Of a stretch of 64,000 bases of DNA, positions 24,993 through 33,235 are shown in pieces. Position 1 is the first letter of the stretch; every line of letters begins with the position of its first letter. This stretch comes from a bacterium M00.F.Ca.ET.205.01.1.1 (GTDB lineage Bacteria > Pseudomonadota > Alphaproteobacteria > Rhizobiales > Rhizobiaceae). The notes beneath the pieces are model-generated. The model saw nothing but the letters and a program-made list of their open reading frames with translations. It searched no databases and had not been told where the DNA came from. A program made the translations under genes and the position numbers. Location: assembly GCA_004791255.1 (NCBI GenBank), contig SRUQ01000007.1:124001-188000 (forward strand), read 5' to 3'.

Positions 24993-25465
24993 AGTTTCAG
25001 GCCCTGTTGCGGCCAGTTGGCCGTTTCGTGATCGGGATGCTGGAAGGAGATGATGTGCTCCTGCCTGGTGTAAAAATCCGGGTCGTCATGGACCGGCGCC
25101 TCGAAGATCTTTTCGACCCAGGGCAGCCGCGCGGCATAGTTGACCTGGATCTGCGGGGCGAGATCCGAACGGTCGTCGAAGGCGCCGATGGCGATCTCCA
25201 GGCCACCGGGCTGGCGATAGGTCAGCGGCGTGCCGCAGCGGGCGCAGAAGCCGCGATCGATGTTGACCGAGGACTGGAAGTAGCTCGGCTCCTCATGGGT
25301 CCATTCGACGCCATCCCTGGGCGCCGTCACCAGCGCGCCGAAGAAGGACCCGAACTGTTTCTGGCACATGCGGCAATGGCAGATGGAGGGGCGGCCGAGC
25401 GCGCCTTTGACGCGAAAGCGCACCGCGCCGCACTGGCAGCCGCCGGTTCGAACTTGATCGGTCAT
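24989..25465 (-). CDS. GFA/CENP-V family zinc protein (copy 1)
   Basis: This 158-residue protein belongs to the glutathione-dependent formaldehyde-activating enzyme family. Three cysteine clusters are intact: GGCQCGAVRF (about 9-14), CHCRMCQK (about 31-38) and CARCGTPL (about 78-85). They bind structural and catalytic zinc. ATG 25465 is chosen because GGAGG lies 8 bp upstream. It overlaps both neighbours by 4 bp. It is clearly a tandem paralogue of the next gene, sharing the same cysteine motifs and general length. Enzymatic activity on S-hydroxymethylglutathione is not assured; most members are uncharacterised. Confidence 0.88.
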   Translation of the reverse strand: MTDQVRTGGCQCGAVRFRVKGALGRPSICHCRMCQKQFGSFFGALVTAPRDGVEWTHEEPSYFQSSVNIDRGFCARCGTPLTYRQPGGLEIAIGAFDDRSDLAPQIQVNYAARLPWVEKIFEAPVHDDPDFYTRQEHIISFQHPDHETANWPQQGLKL

Positions 25466-25953
25466 GGTCTTTCCTCCGGTGGCCATTGGTCGGTGTCATG
25501 GTCGGGGTGCTGATAGGAGACGAGTTCGGCGAGATAGGGCGCCGACGACATGTCAGCCATGGTGTCCTCGCCCGGCAATTGCGGGATCGTATCGACGTAG
25601 GGCAGTTTCGCTTCGGTGCCCCACTGGATCAGCGGCACGATTTCCGCCGGATTGTCGAACGCACCGATCGCCAGGCCGACGCCATCCGGCGCGGTGAAGG
25701 TCAGCGGCGTGCCGCAATCGGCGCAAAAGCCGCGCTCGACATGGCTGGATGAGCGGAAATATTTCGGTCCGCCACGCGTCCAGTCGAGCCTGGCGCCGCG
25801 CACGGAAACCAGCGGCGCGTAAAACGAGCCGAACGCCTTCTGGCACATGCGGCAATGGCAGATCGAAGCGTCGCCGAGCGCGCCCTCGACGCGAAAGCGC
25901 ACCGCGCCGCACTGGCAGCCACCGGTATAGACCGGCCGATTGTCGAGGCTCAT
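25462..25953 (-). CDS. GFA/CENP-V family zinc protein (copy 2)
   Basis: This 163-residue paralogue of the downstream gene has the same zinc-binding cysteine groups (GGCQCGAVRFRVEGALG, CHCRMCQKAFGSFY, CADCGTPL) and a divergent C-terminal half. The identical CQCGAVRFRV..G..G segments at nucleotide and protein level show a local tandem duplication. It starts 6 bp after the VOC-family gene and overlaps copy 1 by ATGA. It is likely cytoplasmic and linked to glutathione or aldehyde chemistry by family and by the adjacent glyoxalase-like gene. Confidence 0.88.
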   Translation of the reverse strand: MSLDNRPVYTGGCQCGAVRFRVEGALGDASICHCRMCQKAFGSFYAPLVSVRGARLDWTRGGPKYFRSSSHVERGFCADCGTPLTFTAPDGVGLAIGAFDNPAEIVPLIQWGTEAKLPYVDTIPQLPGEDTMADMSSAPYLAELVSYQHPDHDTDQWPPEERP

Positions 25954-25959
25954 GGCAGG

Positions 25960-26349
25960 TCACTCCGGATCATGGCAGACCGCCTCGACATTGTTGCCGT
26001 CGGGATCGAAGACGAAAGCGCCGTAGTAATTCGGGTGATAATGCGGCCGCAGCCCCGGCCCGCCATTGTCCTTGCCGCCGGCAGCGAGTGCGGCCGCATG
26101 AAAGGCATCAACCTCGGCGCGGCTGCGCGCGGTAAACGCGACGTGTTGGGTGGTCGCCTGCGGCTTGTCCGTTTTGTCGCTCAGCCAGAACACCGCCCGG
26201 TCGCGGCCATAGCCGCCGACCTTGGCGCCGCCCGTGTATTCCTGCGGCACCATGTAGAGCAGCGCAGCCCCCAGCGGCGCCATCGCCTTATCGTAGAACG
26301 CCTTGGACTTTTCAAAATCGGAAACACTGATGCCGAGATGGTCGATCAT
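25960..26349 (-). CDS. VOC family (glyoxalase-like) protein
   Basis: This 129-residue vicinal-oxygen-chelate protein has paired beta-alpha-beta-beta-beta modules. It begins MIDHLGISVSDFEKSKAFYDKAM (His4 is a metal ligand) and ends HPNYYGAFVFDPDGNNVEAVCH (metal Glu). It belongs to the bleomycin-resistance/glyoxalase-like group; the substrate is unknown. GGAGGT lies 9 bp upstream of its ATG, inside the preceding small ORF. It is part of the cysS operon. Confidence 0.88.
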   Translation of the reverse strand: MIDHLGISVSDFEKSKAFYDKAMAPLGAALLYMVPQEYTGGAKVGGYGRDRAVFWLSDKTDKPQATTQHVAFTARSRAEVDAFHAAALAAGGKDNGGPGLRPHYHPNYYGAFVFDPDGNNVEAVCHDPE

Positions 26350-26459
26350 GGAACGAGTACCTCCATTGCAGGTTCCGGCACCTCGGCGCCGGCCAGGCCG
26401 GCGGCGATGACGATGTGCTGGCAGATATTGTCGATATCGCGGATCTGCGCCCCCCTCAC
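26346..26459 (-). CDS. Small ORF (37 aa) between cysS and VOC gene
   Basis: This 37-residue frame is joined at both ends by 4-bp overlaps. Its GTG overlaps the cysS stop (GTGA, 26456-26459), and its TGA overlaps the ATG of the VOC gene (ATGA, 26346-26349). GGGAAG lies 7 bp before the GTG, inside cysS. The peptide starts VRGAQIRDIDNICQHIVIAA and ends in an acidic/proline tail. No family was recognised. It could be a real leader or small protein, or the surviving tail of a deleted gene. Confidence 0.45.
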   Translation of the reverse strand: MRGAQIRDIDNICQHIVIAAGLAGAEVPEPAMEVLVP

Positions 26460-27904
26460 CGCTTCACTTCCCACGTCGTCACACGTTCGCCGGTGACCGG
26501 GTCCTTGCCGTCCTTGAGCTGCACGCCTTGCGCCAGGAGTTCGTCGCGCACGCGGTCGGCCTCTGCCCAGTTCTTGGCGGCGATCAGCGCCAGACGATCT
26601 GCAATCGCCTTGGCGACCGCGACCTCATCGACCTTGGCAGCGCCGACGTCGAAACCGAGGAAGGCGAGCGCCGCCTTGAGCGAGGCGGCGGCGGCATTGT
26701 CGCCGCCGCCGTTAAAGTCGGTCGCCTCGCCGGCAAGCTGGGTCAATTGCTGGAAGGCAGCGTAGGTCGCGAGATCGTCCGACAGCGCCTCCACGATCTC
26801 GGCCGGCAACGAACCGGCTGCCGGGGCAAGATCGGCCGCGCGCTTCCATTTGCGCAGCGTGTTCTCCGCCTCCTCCAGCTTGCGCACGGAAAAGTCGATC
26901 GGTTCGCGGTAGTGCGTCATCAGCATCGCCAGCCGCAGCACCTCGCCCGGCCATTTGCGGCCGCCGAACGTCTCGGTCTCGAGGAGCTCGTTGATCGAGT
27001 AGAAATTGCCGAGGCTTTTCGACATCTTCTGGCCTTCGACCTGCAGGAAACCGTTGTGCATCCAGACATTGGCCATGACCTGCGTGCCGTGGGCGCAGCG
27101 TGACTGGGCGATCTCGTTCTCATGGTGCGGGAAGATCAGGTCGAGGCCGCCGCCATGGATGTCGAAGACCTCGCCGAGATAGGCAGCCGACATGGCCGAG
27201 CACTCGATGTGCCAGCCCGGCCGGCCCCTGCCCCACGGGCTTTCCCAGCCCGGTTCCTCGGGCGAGGACAGCTTCCACAGGACGAAGTCGCCAGGGCTCT
27301 TCTTATGTGCGTCGACGGCGACGCGGGCGCCGGCCTGCTGTTCGTCGAGATTGCGCTTCGACAACTGCCCGTAATCCGCCATCGAGGCGGTATCGAACAA
27401 GACCTCGCCGGCCGCGACATAGGCATGGCCGCGATCGATCAGCTGCCCGATCAGCGACAGCATGTCGATCTTGCCGTCGGCGCGCGGCGCGACGAACTCC
27501 GTGGCGCGCGGCTCGAAGGTCGGCTGCAGGCAGCCGAGCAGCGCCACATCCTTGTGGTACTGGTCGGCGGTCTTCTCCGTCACGCGCCGGATGGCGTCGT
27601 TGAGCGAGAGTTTCCCCGTCTCGATCTCGGCACCGAAATCGCGCAAGGCGCGGGCGTTAATCTTGTCGTCGACATCGGTGATGTTGCGCACATAGGTGAC
27701 ATGCGCCTCGCCATAGACATGGCGCAACAGGCGGAACAGCACGTCGAAGACGATCGCCGGCCTGGCATTGCCGATATGGGCGAAGTCATAGACGGTCGGG
27801 CCGCAAACATACATGCGCACGTTTTGCAGATCGATGGGGACAAAACCCTCCTTCGTGCGCGTCAGCGTGTTGTAGAGGCGCAGGTCTTGCGATGCGTCGG
27901 ACAT
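26456..27904 (-). CDS. cysS: Cysteinyl-tRNA synthetase
   Basis: This 482-residue class I aminoacyl-tRNA synthetase charges tRNA-Cys. The HIGH motif is HIGNARP (43-49) and the KMSKS loop is KMSKSLGN (about 290). The zinc cysteine C34 lies in MYVCGPTVYD, and the distal zinc residues are in the WHIECSAMS and HHENEIAQS regions. It is complete. It heads a minus-strand unit of six frames (small ORF, VOC, two GFA proteins, pip), all overlapping or nearly so, which is unusual company for cysS. Confidence 0.97.
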   Translation of the reverse strand: MSDASQDLRLYNTLTRTKEGFVPIDLQNVRMYVCGPTVYDFAHIGNARPAIVFDVLFRLLRHVYGEAHVTYVRNITDVDDKINARALRDFGAEIETGKLSLNDAIRRVTEKTADQYHKDVALLGCLQPTFEPRATEFVAPRADGKIDMLSLIGQLIDRGHAYVAAGEVLFDTASMADYGQLSKRNLDEQQAGARVAVDAHKKSPGDFVLWKLSSPEEPGWESPWGRGRPGWHIECSAMSAAYLGEVFDIHGGGLDLIFPHHENEIAQSRCAHGTQVMANVWMHNGFLQVEGQKMSKSLGNFYSINELLETETFGGRKWPGEVLRLAMLMTHYREPIDFSVRKLEEAENTLRKWKRAADLAPAAGSLPAEIVEALSDDLATYAAFQQLTQLAGEATDFNGGGDNAAAASLKAALAFLGFDVGAAKVDEVAVAKAIADRLALIAAKNWAEADRVRDELLAQGVQLKDGKDPVTGERVTTWEVKR

Positions 27905-28317
27905 TCGTGCCTTCCCGGTTGTATTCCTGTTTGCCGAACCTGTTCGACGCCAAGGCGCAAAACGAAGCTCCAGCCTGCTGGCCGGGGGCGTTTGTCCAAT
28001 CTAGGGAAAGATGAGGCGAAAACGTCCGGACCAGCGCGAGGCTAGCCAATAATGCAAATGCCACAAATGGCGAAAGACGTTCTCATGGGCGGCTTTATCG
28101 CCCTGACCACTGTTGCCGTCAAGCCGCTGCGCCCGAGAAAAACGTCGCCAGGACCGGCAAACGCGTCGCCCGATCACGCGGAATCAGGCAGTGAAATATT
28201 TTATTAAACATGTCGGCACAGTCATGAAACATTCGCCGGCTAGATCGGGACCTGTCACGATTTGGTCAGATTCAGCCGTCAAACGCGAACACGAAAACGT
28301 TACCTGGGAAGAGATCG
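27905..28317. other. Intergenic region with no confident gene
   Basis: This region holds the promoter side of cysS and of the small basic ORF at 28318. A 51-codon frame (28052-28207) is open on the plus strand but has no ribosome site and is not called. AT-rich sequence around 28191-28240 is the likely plus-strand promoter area. No RNA gene or repeat is recognisable. Confidence 0.5.
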
Positions 28318-28473
28318 ATGCCTCGAAGCAAGCAAGAAGCCAACCGTGCCAAGCAACCGGCGCTGGCCAACCACTATCGCGCAATCGGCCCGGCCGCGAT
28401 CGTCGCTGCGCTTCTGCACACCGCCAAGAAGAAGAAGCCGGCCGCCAAGATCATATCGCCCCGCGCTGCCTGA
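28318..28473 (+). CDS. Small basic protein (51 aa)
   Basis: This 51-residue frame starts at an ATG preceded by GGGAAGAG (spacing about 5 bp). The peptide begins MPRSKQEANRAKQPALANHY, has a short hydrophobic helix (IGPAAIVAALLH) and a basic Lys-rich tail (KKKKPAAK). The composition is coherent and the AT-rich upstream looks like a promoter, so it is probably a real small gene of unknown function. It is monocistronic between divergent cysS and convergent SRAP genes. Chance open frame cannot be excluded. Confidence 0.55.
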   Translation: MPRSKQEANRAKQPALANHYRAIGPAAIVAALLHTAKKKKPAAKIISPRAA

Positions 28474-28556
28474 AGCGCTCTACGGCCAGTGCCGGATACG
28501 GCGGCCAGGGCGCTGAACCAGATGGCGCCAGCCGCGCCTCGAAATGACAGCTCCCA

Positions 28557-29318
28557 CTAAAACAAAGTCATCTGACTGTCGTCCGCGCCGGGCTTCTGGC
28601 GCCTGACCTTCTCGGGCTCCGGCCCGATCTCGCCCCTCTCCTGAATCTCCGGCCCGGTGTTGGCGACCTTGTTGACGAGGTCAGAGACCGGAATGGCCTC
28701 GAAGAAGTCGCGCTGTGCCGGCCGCAGAAGATCTGCGACGTCGCGCGGCTCGAGCCTGCGGCAGTCGAGCCAGCGCGCGAAATCATGCTGATCGATGACG
28801 ATGGGCATGCGGTCGTGGATATCAGCGATGTCGGCATTGGCGCTGACCGTCATGATGGCGCCGGTATCCATCTCCGAACCGCCCGGCTCGGCATAGGTCT
28901 CGATCAGGCCGGCAAAGGCCACCACCCCGCCATGCCGCGGCCGAATCCAATAGGGCTGTCCCTTCTTGCCGCCGGTCTGCCGCCATTCATAAAAGCCGGA
29001 TGCCGGTATCAGGGCCCGGCGGTGGCGCATGGCTGTCTTGAACGAGGCTTTTTCCAACACGCCTTCCGAGCGGGCGTTGATCAGCAGCGGAAACTCCCTG
29101 GTGTCCTTGACCCAGGCCGGGAGAAGGCCCCAGCGCACCAGCATCGGCTGGCGATCCGGCAGATTGGAGCCCGGCGCCTGCGGAACACCGGCGACAGCCG
29201 CCAAGATCGGCTGCGTCGGCGCGATGTTGTAGCGGGCCGGAAATTCCTCCAATTCCGCCAGGCCTAAATAGGCTGCGGTCTGGTCCGGCGTCGCGGTCAA
29301 GGCAAAGCGTCCACACAT
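28557..29318 (-). CDS. SOS response-associated peptidase (SRAP/HMCES)
   Basis: This 253-residue SRAP-domain protein is the bacterial YedK counterpart of human HMCES. It forms a thiazolidine crosslink with abasic sites in single-stranded DNA through Cys2, shielding them during replication. The start at ATG 29318 is forced by this residue (MCGRFALT): Cys must directly follow the removable Met. The longer upstream frame is therefore spurious. Also visible are NIAPTQP, RWGLLPAWVKD, the INARSE asparagine, GFYEWR glutamate and IHDRMPIV histidine, so all catalytic positions are present. The C-terminal tail is charged and variable. Confidence 0.93.
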   Translation of the reverse strand: MCGRFALTATPDQTAAYLGLAELEEFPARYNIAPTQPILAAVAGVPQAPGSNLPDRQPMLVRWGLLPAWVKDTREFPLLINARSEGVLEKASFKTAMRHRRALIPASGFYEWRQTGGKKGQPYWIRPRHGGVVAFAGLIETYAEPGGSEMDTGAIMTVSANADIADIHDRMPIVIDQHDFARWLDCRRLEPRDVADLLRPAQRDFFEAIPVSDLVNKVANTGPEIQERGEIGPEPEKVRRQKPGADDSQMTLF

Positions 29319-29451
29319 GGCTGAATGGTCCTGAAGCGCCCCGGGGATAGTTCGATCCCGAAAGTGGCGATGGAACAGCGGCGCTGCAACCGCTAATGCT
29401 GTGCCACGCCGGCCGGTCCACAACAGGCTGCGGGACTGGAAGGCCGGAACC

Positions 29452-29886
29452 ATGAACGAGACACGCAATATCCTTCCAGCCGTTTCAGTGGCGGTCGTCC
29501 GCGATAGCACCGTTCTCCTGGTCAAGCGCGCGCTGCAGCCGTCGCAAGGGCTTTATGCTTTCCCCGGCGGCAAGGTCGAGGCCGGCGAGACGCTGCAGGA
29601 TGCGGCACAGCGCGAACTCATGGAAGAAACTGGTTTGCACGCCGCCGGCTTTCGCCCGCTTCGCGACATCCATATCGACGGCCGGGAGGACAACCATCCG
29701 GTCGACTATCGCCTCACGGTGTTCGGCGCGGCCTATGCCGGCGGTGAGCCGGTGGCCAGCGACGACGCCGAGACCGCGGCTTTCTACACGCTTGCCGAAA
29801 TGGCTGATATGCCGCTTGCCGGCTCGGTGTTCGCGGTGGCCGAGGAATTGCTAGGCGGGCCCGACGCAAATCCCGAAAGACCTTGA
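29452..29886 (+). CDS. NUDIX hydrolase
   Basis: This 144-residue protein has the full Nudix box G-x5-E-x7-REL-x-EE-x-GL (residues about 39-62: GGKVEAGETLQDAAQRELME followed by ETGL). It would hydrolyse a nucleoside diphosphate linked to another moiety, with Mg2+. The ATG at 29452 is chosen over a GTG at 29401 because the family begins near NILPAVSVAVV. It is divergent from the SRAP gene; the TIGR02301 gene follows 62 bp later in the same direction. Confidence 0.9.
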   Translation: MNETRNILPAVSVAVVRDSTVLLVKRALQPSQGLYAFPGGKVEAGETLQDAAQRELMEETGLHAAGFRPLRDIHIDGREDNHPVDYRLTVFGAAYAGGEPVASDDAETAAFYTLAEMADMPLAGSVFAVAEELLGGPDANPERP

Positions 29887-29948
29887 AATCTCCGACCGCC
29901 GTAGCGGAATAGCCTTGCAGGCGACAAATTGTTTGGCCAGATAGGCGC

Positions 29949-30326
29949 ATGCGCCGCGCCTCTCTCATCCTCGCGATATGTCTGGCCGTCAGCGCCGCTT
30001 TGACAGCGCGGCCGGCGCTCGCCGCCGAGGCACCATTCGAGCCCGGGTTGATGCGGCTCGCCGAGGTTTTGGGATCGCTGCATTTCCTGCGCAATCTCTG
30101 CGGCGAAAAGGGCGACCAGTGGCGGGCGGAGATGGAAAAGCTGCTCGAATCGGAGAATCCGGACCCGGATCGGCGCGCCCGCTTCATCGCCAGCTTCAAC
30201 CGTGGCTACCGCTCGTTCGGAGGCACCTACACGCAGTGCACCGAGTCGGCTACCGAAGCCATCAGCCGCTATATGAAGGAAGGCGAGACGCTGTCGCGCG
30301 ACATCGCCTCGCGCTACGGAAACTAG
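29949..30326 (+). CDS. TIGR02301 family exported protein
   Basis: This 125-residue protein has a clear signal peptide (MRRASLILAICLAVSAALTA, cleavage after ALA near residue 25). The mature domain is the TIGR02301/DUF2385 type, seen mainly in Rhizobiales: LHFLRNLCGEKGDQWRAEME and FNRGYRSFGGTYTQCTESAT. Two cysteines (about 51 and 97) may form a periplasmic disulfide. The function is unknown. Confidence 0.88.
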   Translation: MRRASLILAICLAVSAALTARPALAAEAPFEPGLMRLAEVLGSLHFLRNLCGEKGDQWRAEMEKLLESENPDPDRRARFIASFNRGYRSFGGTYTQCTESATEAISRYMKEGETLSRDIASRYGN

Positions 30327-30677
30327 GCACTCATCAACAGATATTCGTCCCGGCGCCCGCCATGACGCTCAAAACCGGCTTGTACCAACCTGCGTCCTGG
30401 TGCAATCGTAATGTTGCGCTTCTGCAACAGTGTTAACGAAACGTTACCGTGCGGATGCGGAATTAACTCAAACTGAAGGTTTTCACCCCGCAGGCCGGCC
30501 TAATCGGCTAAGTTTGCTCCGGATTAAACGAAGCTTTGCCGAGCGCAGCCAAGCTTAGCAATAGACGATCAAAAAAATGTCGTATTTACAGATACTTACT
30601 TAAGGCTGCGTGTAAACGGAACAGATCAGGCCCGATCCGGTTCGAGGGATCGCTGCTTGAAAGGGTGGACATCGCAT
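30327..30677. other. Intergenic region, 351 bp
   Basis: This region is AT-richer than its surroundings, with short dyads such as gttaacg-aaa-cgttac near 30431 that may belong to a promoter or regulator site. No open frame with a ribosome site, RNA gene or recognisable repeat was found. It most likely holds the promoter of the small gene at 30678. Confidence 0.4.
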
Positions 30678-30935
30678 ATGGAACATGGTGTCAACGACAT
30701 CGACGCGCTGGTCAGGGAAGAAAAACGCCTGACCGCGGTGGAGAGCCACAGCGAAGCCTGGGCGGAGGGTCTTTCGGCCGGGATAGAACCCGAGATCATC
30801 GCCGAGGCGGCGCTCGAAACCGCATTCGGCGAAATGCTGCGCGCCAATGGCGAGACCTCGGCGCTTGCCCTGCTCGACCGCATGCGTGAAAAGGTGATCG
30901 CGGGCGCCTTCGAGCCCGAGCGGCTGCGGCACTGA
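30678..30935 (+). CDS. Hypothetical protein (85 aa)
   Basis: This 85-residue acidic, largely helical protein starts at ATG 30678 (MEHGVNDIDALVREEKRLTA). An in-frame TTG at 30657 is less likely. AAGGGTGG lies about 10-17 bp upstream. There is no signal peptide or membrane segment. Two-helix packing (AWAEGLSAGIEPEIIAEAAL, ALALLDRMREKVIAG) gives no confident family match. The next gene follows within about 70 bp and may be co-transcribed. Confidence 0.6.
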   Translation: MEHGVNDIDALVREEKRLTAVESHSEAWAEGLSAGIEPEIIAEAALETAFGEMLRANGETSALALLDRMREKVIAGAFEPERLRH

Positions 30936-31005
30936 ACCGGCCACCCGGTTCTTCGACCATCAAGTGCCGTTCGGGCATCAGCCCGGAAGCAGGGAGAAAC
31001 GGGCA

Positions 31006-31794
31006 GTGCATTTTTCGATGTCAGGCAAGCCGAACGGCTTGGTCCTCTACATCCGTCTCGCTGCTTGCTGTGCCGCGATTCCATTGCTGACGTGCCTCGC
31101 GAGCAGCCCAGCCCATGCCTTGAGCGAAATCAAGCGCGAAGAACTCCCCTCGCCGGTCACGCCGTCGGCGGACGACGATGCCTCGCAGCCCGGCAGCACC
31201 ATCCCGATGCCCGATCCGTTGGGAACGCCGCCTTCAACCAGCCAGCCGGCCGCACCGGATGCCGGAAAGCCGGACAGCCCACCGGACAGCGGGGCCAACA
31301 GGCCGCGCGTCGATCCGGAGGCGCCACTGCCGGAGGTCGTCTACGATCTCGGCAAGCTGCCCGAACCGGTGCGGCGCATGCACGGCCTGATCATCGAAGC
31401 CTGCAAGAGCGGCGACATCGAAAAGCTGAGGCCGTTGGTCGGCAAGGGCGACGGCATGACCCAGCTGTCGCTGGCAGACATAGACGGCGATGCCATCGCT
31501 TTCCTCAAGGGCCTGTCCGGCGACCCGGACGGCCAGGAGATCCTGGCCATTCTGGAGGAAGTGCTCAACGCCGGCTATGTCCATGTCGATGCCGGCACGC
31601 CGCAGGAACTCTATGTCTGGCCCTATTTCTTCGCGCTGCCGCTGGACAAGCTCGATGCCAGGCAGCGGGTCGAACTGTTCAAGATCGTCACCGCCGGCGA
31701 CTTCGACGACATGAAGCAGTTCGGCGCCTACATCTTCTACCGCGTCGGCATCACACCCGCCGGGCAATGGACGTTTTTCGTCGCAGGCGATTGA
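31006..31794 (+). CDS. Hypothetical exported protein
   Basis: This protein has about 262 residues. It starts at GTG 31006, 9 bp after GGGAG; ATG 31018 is an alternative. A signal peptide (LVLYIRLAACCAAIPLLTCLASSPAHA) is followed by a Pro/Ser/Asp-rich linker (about 45-110). A folded C-terminal domain (about 115-262) contains LPEPVRRMHGLIIEACKSGD and the late strand-rich YVWPYFFALPLDKL...GQWTFFVAGD. The domain resembles uncharacterised rhizobial periplasmic proteins; no function is known. Confidence 0.75.
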   Translation: MHFSMSGKPNGLVLYIRLAACCAAIPLLTCLASSPAHALSEIKREELPSPVTPSADDDASQPGSTIPMPDPLGTPPSTSQPAAPDAGKPDSPPDSGANRPRVDPEAPLPEVVYDLGKLPEPVRRMHGLIIEACKSGDIEKLRPLVGKGDGMTQLSLADIDGDAIAFLKGLSGDPDGQEILAILEEVLNAGYVHVDAGTPQELYVWPYFFALPLDKLDARQRVELFKIVTAGDFDDMKQFGAYIFYRVGITPAGQWTFFVAGD

Positions 31795-31821
31795 AGCTTT
31801 CCCCGCCCCTTACTTATGGGC

Positions 31822-33153
31822 CTAGACGGCCAGCGCCTCTGAAAACTCCACCGCCCTGCCCTGGCTCGGCGTGGTGATTTCGCCATCCCACATGACCCGC
31901 CGGCCGCGGATGACGGTGCCGACCGGCCAGCCGGTGACTTGCTTGCCGTCATAGGGCGTCCAGCCTGCCTTCGAGCCGGCCTGCGCGTTGGTGATGGTCT
32001 CGCGCCGCTTCATGTCGACGATTGTGAAATCGGCATCGTAGCCTGCGGCGATGCGGCCTTTCCTGGCCATGCCGAAGATGCGTTGCGGGCCGTGGCTGGA
32101 GAGATCGACGAAGCGCTGCAAACTCAGTCGCCCGGCATTGACGTGGTCGAGCATGATCGGCACCAGCGTCTGCACGCCGGTCATCCCCGAGGGTGAGGCC
32201 GGATACGGCTTTGCCTTCTCGGCCAGCGTGTGCGGCGCATGATCGGAGCCGAGGACGTCGACGATGCCTTGGCCGATGCCGTGCCAGACACCGTCGCGAT
32301 GGCGGGCGGCGCGCACCGGCGGGTTCATCTGGATCAGCGTGCCAAGCCGCGCATAGTCGTCGGCCGACAGGGTCAGGTGGTGCGGTGTCGCCTCGCAGGT
32401 CGCGACATCCTTGTGCTGTTCGAGGAACAATATCTCCTCGGCAGTCGAGATGTGCAGGACATGGATGCGGGCGCGGACGCTGCGCGCAACACGCACCAGC
32501 CGTTCGGTGCAGCGCAAGGCGGCGATCTCGTCGCGCCAGACCGGATGCGACGACGGTTCGCCCTCGATGCGTTCGCCCAGACGCTCGCGCAGGCGGAACT
32601 CGTCTTCCGAATGGAAGGCGGCGCGACGGCGCGTATTCCTCAGGATCGAAGCGACGCCTTCATCATCCTCGACCAGCAGGTCGCCGGTGGATGAGCCCAT
32701 GAAGACCTTGATGCCGGCAGCCCCTGGAAGCCGCTCCAGTTCGCCGACGTCGCCAGCGTTGTCGCGGGTACCGCCGACCCAGAAGGCGAAGTCGCAATGC
32801 ATGCGGCCGCTACCGCGCCGCACCTTGTCGGCAAGGGTTGCCTCGCTGGTGGTCAAGGGATTGGTGTTGGGCATCTCGAATACGGCGGTGACGCCGCCGA
32901 GGACCGCCGCGCGCGAACCGGTCTCCAGGTCTTCCTTGTGCTCCAGTCCCGGCTCGCGGAAATGCACCTGGCTGTCGACGACGCCCGGTAAGATATGCAG
33001 GCCGCGGCAATCGATCGTCTCACCGGCCGAGGCCTGGCTCAGGTCGCCGATGGCGGCGATGCGCCCGCCGCTCACGCCGATGTCGCGTAGCCCTTCGCCG
33101 TCATGGTTGACCACCAGGCCGCCTGTCAGGATGAGGTCGTAGGTCTTCGCCAT
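31822..33153 (-). CDS. pyrC: Dihydroorotase (class I, Gln-variant metal site)
   Basis: This 443-residue amidohydrolase matches dihydroorotase (carbamoyl aspartate to dihydroorotate, pyrimidine synthesis). Visible motifs are DSQVHFREPG (60-69), FEMPNTNP, the putative carbamylated lysine in IKVFMGSS, HVLHIST and GSDHAPHT. The first histidine of the usual DxHxH metal motif is glutamine (Q62), as in some other proteobacterial and Bacteroidetes family members, so a mono-metal or altered site is possible. Related hydantoinases/allantoinases cannot be fully excluded. pyrE lies elsewhere in the window. Confidence 0.85.
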   Translation of the reverse strand: MAKTYDLILTGGLVVNHDGEGLRDIGVSGGRIAAIGDLSQASAGETIDCRGLHILPGVVDSQVHFREPGLEHKEDLETGSRAAVLGGVTAVFEMPNTNPLTTSEATLADKVRRGSGRMHCDFAFWVGGTRDNAGDVGELERLPGAAGIKVFMGSSTGDLLVEDDEGVASILRNTRRRAAFHSEDEFRLRERLGERIEGEPSSHPVWRDEIAALRCTERLVRVARSVRARIHVLHISTAEEILFLEQHKDVATCEATPHHLTLSADDYARLGTLIQMNPPVRAARHRDGVWHGIGQGIVDVLGSDHAPHTLAEKAKPYPASPSGMTGVQTLVPIMLDHVNAGRLSLQRFVDLSSHGPQRIFGMARKGRIAAGYDADFTIVDMKRRETITNAQAGSKAGWTPYDGKQVTGWPVGTVIRGRRVMWDGEITTPSQGRAVEFSEALAV

Positions 33154-33235
33154 GCTGATCGATCTCTTGCGGGGGGAGTGTCAGCGGCTTACGTAATGAC
33201 CAGCACTTTTGCAAGATCAGGCTTTCACCCGCCCC

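Noticed and set aside
28052..28207. 51-codon plus-strand frame upstream of the small basic ORF
   Set aside because: No ribosome site and no recognisable composition bias; three ATGs in a row argue for chance.
29319..29525. N-terminal extension of the SRAP gene
   Set aside because: SRAP needs Cys at position 2 after Met removal, which only the ATG at 29318 provides.
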